Part shown: piece after piece, positions 44,835 to 55,119 of the stretch
Numbering within the stretch: position 1 is the stretch's first letter
Layout: every line of letters begins with the position of its first letter
Program-made: the position numbers and the translations under genes
Assembly: GCA_017795105.1 (NCBI GenBank)
Contig: CP051247.1
Span: 5,470,001 to 5,534,000, forward strand
DNA length: 64,000 bases
Direction: 5' to 3'
Source of the DNA: Planctomycetaceae bacterium
Lineage (GTDB): Bacteria > Planctomycetota > Planctomycetia > Planctomycetales > Planctomycetaceae
Notes under the pieces: model-generated
What the model was told of the DNA's origin: nothing
Seen by the model: only the letters and a program-made list of their open reading frames with translations
The model's database searches: none

Positions 44835-45790
44835 TGACTAGCGAGCCGGATCTAGCGAGAGTGAATCGGTGGGATAGTTTATTGGCGTGGCTGTCGGCAA
44901 AGCCTAAACATAAATGGCATAACGTGAAAGCCGCCAGTCAGCGTTTGTCTGCAATCGACGGAATTGGTGAGCAGTGGTCTCCAGTGGGCCACGCGAGGCA
45001 TTGGGCGACCCCATTAATCCGTTTAGGACATGCGGAATTTGATCCGTCGAGAAAGGTCGTGTTAGCCGTGCCGCCTGGCCTGATGATTAGACCAGCGACG
45101 AACAAAGCAATCCTTTATGGGCACTGGTGCCCTCGTCAACTCAGTAAGCTTCGGGGCTTGGCTCGGCTTCGCCGTTACGTGCCGAGATCTGGGCCGACCA
45201 TTCGCGTATGTGATTTAGGCTCAGGTGATGTAAGTGAAGTGTCCGAAGAACTTGGTGTCTGGGGTTCCAACGACCGCAGTAAAGAAGTACTGAGTCGCTT
45301 GCCGGTTCTTGCAAGTCTGAAGAAATCGCTCAAGCCGTTTCGTGCGGCATCGGAAGGTCACTGGGAACGCTTTGATTATCGATCCAATACTTACGGTCGC
45401 TGGCGAGGCTGCGACGACCCACTTTCGGCACCAGGACTCTATCGCCGAATGCAAGGGCAAAGGCTGCAAGTGTTTGTTGACGATGAAATCAGACCGTTTC
45501 AACTGCAAACCATGGACGAGAAGAATGCGGCTAAGTGGTGGATTGATCAACCTCGTTGTGATTGGCAGTTCGACGCAAGACGGCAGGTTCTGTTGATCCC
45601 CTACGGATCTCCGTCAGTACCGCTGTTGGTCTCGCGCTGCTTGACGATTTCTTCGGCACGATTGCCAGTGAAAATATCGTTTCGCGGCCGTCCATTCTGG
45701 AAGTATCAAGCAGTCGGAGAACGCCAGGTTGAGGAAGCGTCGCGGGTTATGGAGCGAACTTTAGAAGCAAAGAACATCGAAGATGCCTGA
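44834..45790 (+). CDS. Third gene of candidate defence operon (318 aa)
   Basis: The ATG at 44834 overlaps the upstream TGA by one base. The N-terminal part (WHNVKAASQRLSAIDGIGEQWS..., WATPLIRLGHAEFD) could be a winged-helix unit. The middle and C-terminal parts are beta-rich, and I do not recognise them. The stop overlaps the helicase start by 8 bases. The gene order small protein then DUF1998 helicase is reminiscent of DruD-DruE. Confidence 0.7.
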   Translation: MTSEPDLARVNRWDSLLAWLSAKPKHKWHNVKAASQRLSAIDGIGEQWSPVGHARHWATPLIRLGHAEFDPSRKVVLAVPPGLMIRPATNKAILYGHWCPRQLSKLRGLARLRRYVPRSGPTIRVCDLGSGDVSEVSEELGVWGSNDRSKEVLSRLPVLASLKKSLKPFRAASEGHWERFDYRSNTYGRWRGCDDPLSAPGLYRRMQGQRLQVFVDDEIRPFQLQTMDEKNAAKWWIDQPRCDWQFDARRQVLLIPYGSPSVPLLVSRCLTISSARLPVKISFRGRPFWKYQAVGERQVEEASRVMERTLEAKNIEDA

Positions 45791-48700
45791 AGCTGCGGTC
45801 ATCAACAATCCTATTTCTCTGACAAACAACCTCACTGAGTTGTATCTCAGATATATCGATAGTGCGATTCCGCTACGGGATGAGGCGTTGCATCGGGAGC
45901 GTGCTGAACTGCTTCGTGAAGCCGGACGCCTGAGTCAACCTCCCCGGATTGAATTTTTACCCCGATACGTTGAGACGAATGACCTGCAGACAGTCTGCAA
46001 ACGGCTTGGGCTTGGACACGATCTTGCTGACTTGGCTGGTCGTGGTCTTTTTCCCGCCGGACGTAAGCTGTACAAGCACCAATCGGAGGCGCTCGATGTT
46101 GTAGTAAACCAAAGAAAAAACATGGTCGTGACGACAGGGACAGGGTCCGGAAAGACCGAATGCTTTCTGTTGCCGTTATTTCAGGCCTTGGTCACTGAAT
46201 CGCAGCGGTGGTTAAATGCTCGACGGTCTCGAGCATTGAGATCATTGGTCTTGTATCCCTTGAACGCACTGGCTGAAGATCAGATGGTTCGGTTAAGAAC
46301 CGCGCTGGACAGTCCGAATGGACCGCTAGATTCGGATCAGGGTGCTCGCTCCTGGTTTGCTGAAAATCGGAAGGATCGATTCTACTTTGGTCGGTACACG
46401 GGTCGAACGCCCGTCTCCGGTCGGCGTTCCACGTCGAAGGAAAAGGAACTCGCCGATGAAGAGAGTCGGCTAAGGCGACAGGCTCGCGGAGTAGAAGGTG
46501 ATTCGCGGCTTCGGTTTCAATTCCCGAGTTTGGACGCTGATAGTGGAGAGCAGTGGCATCGGTGGTCGATGCAGGACTCGCCTCCCGACATCCTGATCAC
46601 CAACTACTCAATGCTAAACATCATGTTGATGCGGAGCATCGAAGCACCTATCTTTGAAGCTACCAGGGAATGGTTACAAGCGGATGACCGAAATGTTTTT
46701 CATTTGATTGTCGACGAACTGCACGCGTACCGAGGAACTGGTGGCACAGAGATCGCGTTGTTGATCCGCTTGTTGCTTGATCGGCTTGGACTTACGCCTG
46801 ATTCACCACAGATTCGTTTCATTGCGTCGTCAGCGTCAATAACTGAAGATTCAAGGAGTGAACAGTTCCTGTCTCAGTTTTTTGGTACGCCGAGCAGCTC
46901 TTTTTCGATCGTCGCCGCATCCAAGGTCGAACCGAGATCAGAATCAATTGTAAATGTCCGGAAGCATGCCGACGGATTCCGCCAATTCTTTTGCTCTGGC
47001 GGCTTCGCAGATCAAGACGCATTCGACGGTTTGGCAGAGAGTGCCGGCTGTACCACTTCCCTATCTAACTCTTTGTCAATTCGAGCCTACGAAGTGGTTG
47101 AACGGACGGAGTCCGATAAAGCTGCTTTGGCTGGATATTGCGTTCCAGAGACAATTGATGAGCTTGCTCGCCGAGTATTTGGTAGATCCAATGAGTCGGA
47201 TGCTGCTAGCGGTATGCTTCAGGTACTTGCGCAATCTCGTGTCGAGGAGTCTCAGTACGCCCCTGCGCCACTGCCGTTCCGTGTGCATATGATGTTCCGG
47301 AATGTCAACGGTCTTTGGGCCTGTTGTAATCCACATTGCTCCGCAATCGAGCGGCGGGTTGGAGTCGATCGACGAGTTGGCAAGCTCTATGCTGCGCCGA
47401 GATTGGTTTGCGACTGCGGATCACGGGTATTAGATGCCTTAGTGTGCTCGCAATGTGGTGACGTTTATTTGGGAGGTTATCGACAGCGCGATGAGAGTGA
47501 CCCAGATGGTTCGTTCAACATGGTGCACGATCAGCCTGATCTCGACAGTCCGTCCGCGGCGGGGCGGGAACGTTACTACAATCGTTACGCCGTGTTCTGG
47601 CCTTCAGGCAATGAAGAACCTCTTTGCGATCCATCTTGGGGCCAGGGTGTTCGATTCGGGGGCAGAAACAATCCGATCACGCGGATTTGGACGCGTGCCC
47701 ATCTGAACCCGGCTACGGGCGAAGTGACGTATGGAGCCCAAATCGACGACTCGGCGAATGGCTGGCTGTATCGGATTAGAACGGAACGACTGTCCGAGGA
47801 ACTAGTTCGCATCTTGGCGGCGAGTCCGTCGCGTTGCTGCCGATGCGATGAGGACTGGACGAGAATTGGAGGACAACCAACCGAAGACGCAACTTCAATC
47901 GAAGAGATTGCCAGCCCCATCATGAGACATCGCACCGGATTCCAGAAGGTGAATCAGGTGCTCGCTGACGGATTGATGCGTGAGTTACAGCCACTCGATG
48001 TCGCAGCGAGAAAGCTAGTGGTATTCACAGACAGCCGACAGGACGCGGCAAAACTTTCGGCGGGTATCGAACTTGATCACTACAGGGACCTGGTTCGGCA
48101 AACGCTTCTTCAGGGCAAGGATAATCTAGGGGGGGATCTTGATGCGTTCTTGCGAGTGCTCGACCGTGATCCGAATATGACAGACGAAGACAAGGTCGCT
48201 TTTCGGCGTTTTCGAGAAGAAAACCAAGTAGATGCAAATGCACTTCGTGACTCTAGAGACGGTATTGCAACTCCAGAACAGCACCAGCGAGCCACGGAAC
48301 TTCGACAATCAGGCAAAGGTCCTTTTGCGATTACATCACTCTCGCGGCGAGTTCAAAATGCGTTGGTGCAACTTGGCGTTTCACCCGCTGGACCTCTGCC
48401 TTCACTTGAAGCTCGCAACTCAAGGCGATGGTCCTATCTATTCGAGTGGCCTGACGGATCACCAGTCACCGTGAAGCAGGCGAGCGACCTCAACACCGCA
48501 GATTCAACTTGGCTACAACAGCTCCAGGATCAATGCAGGATAAATTGCCTGAAAACCATTTTTTATCATCGGCGCAAGTCGATCGAGGCGTTGGCACTTG
48601 GAACGGTTGTTGTCGATCCAAGCATGAGCGCTATTCAAATTGATGGATTGACTCAGCACGAAAGCTCGGCATTGTTGCTTGTTACGATCCGTATGCTTGG

Positions 48701-51650
48701 TGAGAGACTACGTTTCGAGTTTGCTCCCTTTGCTTACGACCAGCAATCGCTACCAGTTCCTCTGCGGAAGTACATTGAAAGCGCGGGGCACGGCGATCAA
48801 TCGCAACGAATCCTTTCCGAGCTTCAAGACCGGATGATCGAGAAGCAACTGCTGACGCCTACGATCAAGTTGCAGGATGACCGACTTTATCTCGCTCCGG
48901 CACGAGCAGATGCCCCGGTCTGGAAATGTCTGCAGTGTGGACTCAACCACCTTCATCGTGGCTTAGGCATTTGTATCGCTTGCTATCAGCAACTTTCTGC
49001 AGAAGCGAATCAAAGTCCAGCGGACAGCGAGCACGACTATTACGCTTATCTTGCATCTCCTGTGTCGTCCGCTTTCCGGCTTCACTGTGAAGAGTTAACT
49101 GGGCAGACGAACAAAGAACTAGCTGGTGATCGCCAACGTCATTTCCAGAGCATGTGTCTGGGAGACGAAATCGAGCGAGTCGATACGATCGATCTGTTGA
49201 GCGTTACGACGACGATGGAGGCCGGAGTTGATATTGGTCCTCTGGTCGCCGTAATGCTCGGAAACGTTCCGCCAAGACGATTCAACTATCAGCAGAGAGT
49301 TGGGCGTGCTGGCCGGCGTGGTGCAGGATTCTCAATTGCTCTTACCGTTGGGCGCGGTCGAAGTCACGACGATACCTATTTTGCTAATCCATTGCCGATG
49401 ATCTCCGGCGATGCTCCGTCTCCCTACCTTGACTTAGATCGTCATCGAATTGTTGCTCGCATGCTTCACAAGGAAGTTCTGCGCAAGGCATTCCAGGTCA
49501 TTAACGCGTCGGAATCCGGACATGGTGGCCATGAACAAGGTCCTCAAGTTCACGGAGAATTTGGGAATGCTCGCGAATGGCCAGCTTATGCCCCGGACGT
49601 GCAAGCGTGGATCGACGAGAACACGAAGGAGATCGAACGTACCGTTGACTTGTTGCTCCGCGGCACGAACCTCACCTCAGAGCGTCATGATTTGATTGGA
49701 TTTGTGAAATCCGGGCTAGTAAGTAAAGTTACCGATTGCGCGGCCGACGATGAAAGTTTCGTTCAGGATAGTTTAAGTGAACGATTGGCGTTCGCCGGAG
49801 TTCTGCCAATGTTTGGCTTCCCGACCCGCGTTCGCAATCTTTACGCCACTGAGCCCCGACAGTTTCCGCCAAAGGATGTCGTTGATCGACCTCTCGATAT
49901 TGCAATTAGTCAGTTCGCTCCAGGTAGCGAAACTATCAGAGATAAACAGGTTCTCAAGAGCGTTGGTGTAATCCACTATGAGCCTGCTCACCCCAAGCCT
50001 CGGAGCGTCGACGGGAGAGGATGGCGAACTCGTTGCGGAGTTTGTAAGCACTGTCAAGCACTCGTGAGAAATCCTCAGGAAACGAATTGCTGTCCCGTTT
50101 GTGCATCTACATCCCAGTATAAAGTGGTCGAAGCGTGGGAGCCGCATGGATTTACTGTCGATTCAGGACCGGGGGTTTCATTGCCCGATTTTAACGGCAA
50201 GTTTGAATGGCAGCCGAGATCAACAGTGGCCCGGATGGACTGCCAACCCGTCGGCGGCTTTCAGGCTTTGGACGGTACCAATCTTTTGCTTGCATCAGAC
50301 GCCGATCTATCGGTGCTAACTGTAAACGACAACAATGGGAGGCTATTCCCGTTCCAGTGGATGAGGGGACTTCGAGCGTGGGTTGTTGGGGAGAGTCTGA
50401 GCCTACAAAGACGAAGGCAGTTGTCTGACGACCCCGTGTGCGAAGCGGCCTTAGTCGCTCGAAAACAGACTGACGTTCTGCTGATTAGAATTAACGTCGA
50501 CTCTCCCGAGATCTCACTTGATCCGCTTGATACGCACAACGGATCGGCAGTTCGCGCGGCGTATCTATCACTCGCACATTTGATTCGACGACAGGCCTGT
50601 TTGGCACTGGATATGGAAGCGGATGAGTTGAACGTCGGCGTCCGACTGGTGGCTGGTGAAGAAGCCCGATATTTCGAGATCTATCTCGCGGACACACTCG
50701 AAAATGGCGCCGGCTATTGCGCCCATTTGGGTAAACCGGAGAACTTTTCTCAACTGATCCTCAAGCCTCTGCTCGCCGGCGGTGAATCTTACCATCGGCT
50801 TCTCGAACATGGCTCAAAGTGCGACAGTTCTTGCTATGATTGCTTGCGGGACTATGGAAACGCTGGTGAGCATACGCTGCTGGATTGGCGATTGGCGTTG
50901 GACCTGCTTCAGATTGCTGCGACCGCTGAACCTGTCCCACCGACACTTGACGGTCACTGGGCCCCCGTCGTCAGACTTGCAAGTCAAGCTTTGGAGCGAG
51001 CCTTCGTCGACTCAACGATCGAAGAGCTCGCCGGATTGAGCTACATCGTTCATGACGGAAAAGTGAAATGCCTTCTAACACACCCTCTCTGGCCGATTTA
51101 CCACGATGCCATACGGAGGGGGGCTGATCGACTTGACCACTCGGTGAATCGATTGCCGACAGCCAATGTCTTCGATGCGATACGTCGTCCCGGAATGATC
51201 GTCAGTAGAGGCGAGAGATCGTCAGTAAACTGGAATCGCGCACAAAGTTCTGCTGGGAGCAAGGCGAAATCGGGGAAAGAACCTTTCACGCTAGACGATC
51301 TGCCGTCGAAACTTCCGCAACGCGGCCAGTTCCAAGTGATGATGACGGACGGACGTCTAGAGCGGATAGCCGCTAAGGGAGAACTCTTGATATTTGATAA
51401 GCTCAGCAAAGACATGAATCCAGAAGAGCTTCGATCGAAGATTGTCATCGTAGAGGACCCCAATAAGAAATCGAAAGCGCTTGTCGGAAAGCTCCACTTG
51501 CAACCGATGCAAAATACTGAGGGGCGATTGTCGGAGATTCGCATTGCATTGCGTCCTCAAACAAAGGGTGACTACGAAAGCTACAAATGGTCTGTGCCAA
51601 TTGAGCAATGGCCGTCTTCGTTTTATGCAATGGCTTGTCTGGCAGACTGA
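45783..51650 (+). CDS. DruE-like DEAD/DEAH helicase with DUF1998
   Basis: The 1955-aa protein carries SF2 helicase motifs: GTGSGKTE (Walker A, about 118-125), DELH (311-314), SSASI, TDSRQDAAKL and RVGRAGR. The C-terminal DUF1998/MZB region has cysteine clusters (CRCDEDW; CGVCKHCQ; CCPVC; CDSSCYDCLRDYGN, the last marking the DUF1998 metal site). This is the architecture of DruE and related antiphage helicases, which act on invading DNA. It is the largest gene in the operon and is coupled to the gene before it. It is followed, after 32 bases, by a second helicase with a nuclease domain. Confidence 0.9.
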   Translation: MPEAAVINNPISLTNNLTELYLRYIDSAIPLRDEALHRERAELLREAGRLSQPPRIEFLPRYVETNDLQTVCKRLGLGHDLADLAGRGLFPAGRKLYKHQSEALDVVVNQRKNMVVTTGTGSGKTECFLLPLFQALVTESQRWLNARRSRALRSLVLYPLNALAEDQMVRLRTALDSPNGPLDSDQGARSWFAENRKDRFYFGRYTGRTPVSGRRSTSKEKELADEESRLRRQARGVEGDSRLRFQFPSLDADSGEQWHRWSMQDSPPDILITNYSMLNIMLMRSIEAPIFEATREWLQADDRNVFHLIVDELHAYRGTGGTEIALLIRLLLDRLGLTPDSPQIRFIASSASITEDSRSEQFLSQFFGTPSSSFSIVAASKVEPRSESIVNVRKHADGFRQFFCSGGFADQDAFDGLAESAGCTTSLSNSLSIRAYEVVERTESDKAALAGYCVPETIDELARRVFGRSNESDAASGMLQVLAQSRVEESQYAPAPLPFRVHMMFRNVNGLWACCNPHCSAIERRVGVDRRVGKLYAAPRLVCDCGSRVLDALVCSQCGDVYLGGYRQRDESDPDGSFNMVHDQPDLDSPSAAGRERYYNRYAVFWPSGNEEPLCDPSWGQGVRFGGRNNPITRIWTRAHLNPATGEVTYGAQIDDSANGWLYRIRTERLSEELVRILAASPSRCCRCDEDWTRIGGQPTEDATSIEEIASPIMRHRTGFQKVNQVLADGLMRELQPLDVAARKLVVFTDSRQDAAKLSAGIELDHYRDLVRQTLLQGKDNLGGDLDAFLRVLDRDPNMTDEDKVAFRRFREENQVDANALRDSRDGIATPEQHQRATELRQSGKGPFAITSLSRRVQNALVQLGVSPAGPLPSLEARNSRRWSYLFEWPDGSPVTVKQASDLNTADSTWLQQLQDQCRINCLKTIFYHRRKSIEALALGTVVVDPSMSAIQIDGLTQHESSALLLVTIRMLGERLRFEFAPFAYDQQSLPVPLRKYIESAGHGDQSQRILSELQDRMIEKQLLTPTIKLQDDRLYLAPARADAPVWKCLQCGLNHLHRGLGICIACYQQLSAEANQSPADSEHDYYAYLASPVSSAFRLHCEELTGQTNKELAGDRQRHFQSMCLGDEIERVDTIDLLSVTTTMEAGVDIGPLVAVMLGNVPPRRFNYQQRVGRAGRRGAGFSIALTVGRGRSHDDTYFANPLPMISGDAPSPYLDLDRHRIVARMLHKEVLRKAFQVINASESGHGGHEQGPQVHGEFGNAREWPAYAPDVQAWIDENTKEIERTVDLLLRGTNLTSERHDLIGFVKSGLVSKVTDCAADDESFVQDSLSERLAFAGVLPMFGFPTRVRNLYATEPRQFPPKDVVDRPLDIAISQFAPGSETIRDKQVLKSVGVIHYEPAHPKPRSVDGRGWRTRCGVCKHCQALVRNPQETNCCPVCASTSQYKVVEAWEPHGFTVDSGPGVSLPDFNGKFEWQPRSTVARMDCQPVGGFQALDGTNLLLASDADLSVLTVNDNNGRLFPFQWMRGLRAWVVGESLSLQRRRQLSDDPVCEAALVARKQTDVLLIRINVDSPEISLDPLDTHNGSAVRAAYLSLAHLIRRQACLALDMEADELNVGVRLVAGEEARYFEIYLADTLENGAGYCAHLGKPENFSQLILKPLLAGGESYHRLLEHGSKCDSSCYDCLRDYGNAGEHTLLDWRLALDLLQIAATAEPVPPTLDGHWAPVVRLASQALERAFVDSTIEELAGLSYIVHDGKVKCLLTHPLWPIYHDAIRRGADRLDHSVNRLPTANVFDAIRRPGMIVSRGERSSVNWNRAQSSAGSKAKSGKEPFTLDDLPSKLPQRGQFQVMMTDGRLERIAAKGELLIFDKLSKDMNPEELRSKIVIVEDPNKKSKALVGKLHLQPMQNTEGRLSEIRIALRPQTKGDYESYKWSVPIEQWPSSFYAMACLAD

Positions 51651-51682
51651 CCAATCCCTTAATTATCGCAAGATCCTTCCAT

Positions 51683-53374
51683 ATGGCTCGCCTCTTCCCC
51701 GACTGTGACCCCGAGTCAATCTCGCTTAAACCCGAACGAGACGTGGCTCGCGCACTTGTTCGTGATCTTCCGGAGAACTGCGTGATCTATCACAGCTATT
51801 CGTGGCTGCGGCGTGACGCGCATGGGAATCGGGAGACCCTCCACGAAGGAGAGACAGATTTTGTAATTCTCGATCCCAACTTCGGCATCTTGATTTTGGA
51901 GGTCAAAGGCGGAGACGTGCGGCATCGAGTCAGGAACGGAAAGGAAGAATATTACCGGGTTCTTCCCGGAGGCGGGGAGCGTGACCCGGGCAACGCCTTT
52001 GAGCAGGCTCGGAAAAGCATGCACACAATCACAAAGATCCTCGGTATAGCAGATCTCCCTTCGTGGTACGGAGGCAGCTTCGGATATGCAGTGTGTTTTC
52101 CGGACCAGACTAACAAGGGATCAGTTCCGAATAACGGCGATCCAAGTATCTTATTCCTTGCTGAACATCTGGAGGATATGGGGCGGGCCGTTAAAGGCGC
52201 GTTCAGACGCTGGTCCCGCCGTGAGAATCCTACGCTCAGTCCCGAGGCGATGCGAATTTGCCGAGAGCGGTTGCGTCCAGTCTTCGGGCTCATTCCTGCG
52301 AAGTGGCGAGATCTCGAGAAGGACGAAGAGCAACTAGTCACGTTGACAATCCAGCAGCAACTGGTGCTTGATGGCCTGAGTGATAATCGGCGGCTTGCCG
52401 TTCGAGGAGGAGCCGGGACTGGGAAGACCATGCTAGCGCTCTGGCAGGCCGTCGAGCATGCACGTGCTGGAGCCCAAACGCTCTTTTTGTGCTTTAACCG
52501 ACAGCTAAGCCAATGGCTTAATGATCGAATGAATGAGGAGCTCGATCCCGCGACGCGTAAAAATCTAAACATCAACACTTTTCATGGGCTGTGTCGGGAG
52601 TTTTACAGGAGAGCAAATCTGCCGTTTCAGCCACCAAGGCTTCCCGAGGATGCTGGTCAGTTCTGGGGCAGCACTGTCCCGGATAAAATGTTCGACGTCT
52701 TACTCGACGAGGTCCCTGACATACGATTTGATGCAATTGTTGTCGATGAAGCGCAGGATTTCAGAAGCGACTGGTGGTTAGTCATCGAGTCTCTCCACCG
52801 AGAATCGAATGGACGCCTGGCAATCTTTCACGATCCAAATCAGAACATCTATACCGACGAGGTTACACTGCCGCAGACCGATGCTGTTTTCAGTTTAAAA
52901 GTAAACTGCCGCAATACGCAGGCGATCCACGCACATTCGATCCGTAAAATGAAAGTGGATGTTCAAGCGAGTTCGCGCGTGCCTGTTGGAGTGTCGCCGG
53001 TCGAGTTTGAGGTTTCGGGACTACGTGAGCAACGAGAACGTTGTGAAGCATTGTTAAAGCAATGGAAGTCTGATTATCGGCTCGGTCCGAGGCGCCTTGC
53101 GATATTATCACACAGGAAGTTAGAGCGTTCCTGCTTCGATGGCGTTCCCCGTGTGGCTGGATTCCCGATAACGACCGACCTTGTCGAGTGGAAGAGCGAC
53201 AGGGGTGTGTTATTTTCCACGTTTGCCGCCTTCAAAGGACTCGAGGCAGATGCAATCGTCCTGCTGACGTCTCGCCCCTCGCCACCGTCTCCGAGCGATT
53301 ACTACGTCGCATCGTCCCGTGCCAAGCATTTGCTTGGAATAGTGGAAGCGATCGACAGCTCCGCGACTTTATAA
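51683..53374 (+). CDS. NERD-nuclease / UvrD-like helicase fusion
   Basis: The ATG at 51683 (MARLFPDCDPESISLKPERDVARAL) gives 563 aa. The N-terminal NERD domain has GETDFVILD (Asp59) and ILEVKGG (Glu73/Lys75), a PD-(D/E)XK core. The SF1 helicase core has GGAGTGKT (about 242-249), DEAQD (355-359) and a final YVASSRAK motif. Such NERD-helicases process or degrade DNA. It follows the DUF1998 helicase by 32 bases and precedes the HEPN-motif gene, so all are probably one transcription unit. Confidence 0.9.
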   Translation: MARLFPDCDPESISLKPERDVARALVRDLPENCVIYHSYSWLRRDAHGNRETLHEGETDFVILDPNFGILILEVKGGDVRHRVRNGKEEYYRVLPGGGERDPGNAFEQARKSMHTITKILGIADLPSWYGGSFGYAVCFPDQTNKGSVPNNGDPSILFLAEHLEDMGRAVKGAFRRWSRRENPTLSPEAMRICRERLRPVFGLIPAKWRDLEKDEEQLVTLTIQQQLVLDGLSDNRRLAVRGGAGTGKTMLALWQAVEHARAGAQTLFLCFNRQLSQWLNDRMNEELDPATRKNLNINTFHGLCREFYRRANLPFQPPRLPEDAGQFWGSTVPDKMFDVLLDEVPDIRFDAIVVDEAQDFRSDWWLVIESLHRESNGRLAIFHDPNQNIYTDEVTLPQTDAVFSLKVNCRNTQAIHAHSIRKMKVDVQASSRVPVGVSPVEFEVSGLREQRERCEALLKQWKSDYRLGPRRLAILSHRKLERSCFDGVPRVAGFPITTDLVEWKSDRGVLFSTFAAFKGLEADAIVLLTSRPSPPSPSDYYVASSRAKHLLGIVEAIDSSATL

Positions 53375-53426
53375 AATGGAAAATTCGATTCCCGTTTGAT
53401 GATCGACAGAAAGAAGTAACCAGTCC

Positions 53427-54863
53427 ATGCCCCGCATTCCCTTTCCAATCTCAAAGAGCGAAGCTGTACTGATTGGCCGTTGTGTTGAGTTCTACCTCCA
53501 AGCGAATGAAAATGGGTTCACGACGCCTTTGTCGGCGGTAATCGACCATTATCTGAAGCCATTTTTGCCCGCCCAAGAGCCCTTTGAGGTAATCGAAAGT
53601 GTGACGCTCCCCGCCGACGTCGATTGGATTGTTGAGCCGGGGGAGGGTAACAGAACGGAGATCTCATACAGTCGTGCAACACCATCGGTAATTTACGTCA
53701 GGACAGGTAGTGTTCAGGGGGCAGTATCATTTGGTCGCAAGAAAAAATTTCTCGATCAGTTATTGATCGAATGGGTTAAAGAATTGTTGCCTAGCGGCTA
53801 CGAGCGCTGGTTTCTGACTCCGGAAGAAGAACTGACGGCGTTCATTCGAGACGTCAGCAATCCACGAGTGCAAGATGAAGGCGTAGCAAGTGAAGAGTAT
53901 AAAGCGATCGCCGATGAGATCGAGTTGCTTTTCTCAGGAAGTCTAAACGAATCTACACGCGAATGTTTTGAAGTTGGGAAAACTCTTGCTCAGCTGTTGA
54001 TCGGAGTACAACGCGTACTCTGTGACATTCAACAATTTCATTTCGTTGGCTATCCGCAGATAGGAGAATTTGATGACGAAGACAGTCTAATCTTCCATGC
54101 AATTGCGGATTCTCAAGCCATCGAACCACTCTGTTTTCGGGAGTTCATTTCTCCAGGGGAATGGGCCACTGAAAGCTTGGTCAATCTCACCAAGCTTGCG
54201 GAGCTGGAATGTGTGGAGCGATGCACTCAAGCAGCACTATGGCTTCATAAGCTAATCCAAGATGTTCGATTGCTTCCTGAGGACCTACATGATCCGGTGT
54301 CAGACGGGTTGGGACTTGGTGAATTCGGAGATTTTATCTGCTTGGCACACAATATTCGAGGATTTGCGATGTTACTGCAGGGCGAACTGTCGGGAAGACA
54401 TCACCAGGAGGACGACGAGAGAGCAAGGCTGGATGCACGAAGCTTCTGCCCGAGAATGTTGAGGCTTTCAGCGAATTCTCAACTTGGTAAAGTTCATGGA
54501 AGTTTGACTTATCTTCAGGATAACTATTTCACGTCAATGATCAGCAATGATCCTGGAATGGTAGTGACCTTACTCAAAGATGGGATAGAGGCGATTATCA
54601 AAGCGATATGGCCATCGGATTTCGAGGGGAAAACGACGCTGAGCGTAGTTCTCAAGCGCAGAATAGCCACGGAGAAGGGAGCCGCCTTCATGTTAGCTCA
54701 AACCGCGATGCACCTTCATAAGACGTACCGAAATCCGTCTACCCACGAGTTCAACACGTTCAATGTCACACTCGGACAGGCGTACGCTTTCGTTGGGGAG
54801 ATGCTAGTAATGGCCGAAAGTGCCGAATCGATCCTACGAGATCGTGGCGTAAAGAAGGTGTGA
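53427..54863 (+). CDS. HEPN-motif protein closing the candidate defence operon
   Basis: The 478-aa protein has a beta-rich N-terminal region (1-110), a helical middle and a C-terminal helical domain with HKTYRNPSTHEFNTF. RNPSTH is an RX4H motif, like those of HEPN and Abi RNases, and is followed by a long helix (LGQAYAFVGEMLVMAESAE). It is probably an effector that cleaves RNA and stops growth. A 52-base gap and no obvious terminator separate it from the NERD-helicase gene. I do not recognise the rest. Confidence 0.7.
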   Translation: MPRIPFPISKSEAVLIGRCVEFYLQANENGFTTPLSAVIDHYLKPFLPAQEPFEVIESVTLPADVDWIVEPGEGNRTEISYSRATPSVIYVRTGSVQGAVSFGRKKKFLDQLLIEWVKELLPSGYERWFLTPEEELTAFIRDVSNPRVQDEGVASEEYKAIADEIELLFSGSLNESTRECFEVGKTLAQLLIGVQRVLCDIQQFHFVGYPQIGEFDDEDSLIFHAIADSQAIEPLCFREFISPGEWATESLVNLTKLAELECVERCTQAALWLHKLIQDVRLLPEDLHDPVSDGLGLGEFGDFICLAHNIRGFAMLLQGELSGRHHQEDDERARLDARSFCPRMLRLSANSQLGKVHGSLTYLQDNYFTSMISNDPGMVVTLLKDGIEAIIKAIWPSDFEGKTTLSVVLKRRIATEKGAAFMLAQTAMHLHKTYRNPSTHEFNTFNVTLGQAYAFVGEMLVMAESAESILRDRGVKKV

Positions 54864-55119
54864 AAAGGGGCAATCTGGGAGGATATTCCTTCCTAAACGT
54901 ATCTTCTTTCTGATTGTATTTCACCGAATATGCCAAGCACTACTGCCCGCCGAGAGTGGTGATCGTGAGTGCCATTTTGAAGCGAAGCGCCTCTCGATGA
55001 GCGTCAACTGTGGAAGTAATAAGTGTCGGGGGATAAAAAGCGTATTGGGGTGAGTATCCGACCTTCCCATCTCGCCGATGGAATCTGTTCCCATCCATTC
55101 GATATCTGTGGGCCTCTCC

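Noticed and set aside
40828..51650. DISARM or BREX assignment for the large helicase operon
   Set aside because: No methyltransferase, PglZ, BrxC-like or phospholipase-D gene accompanies the helicase, so those systems do not fit.
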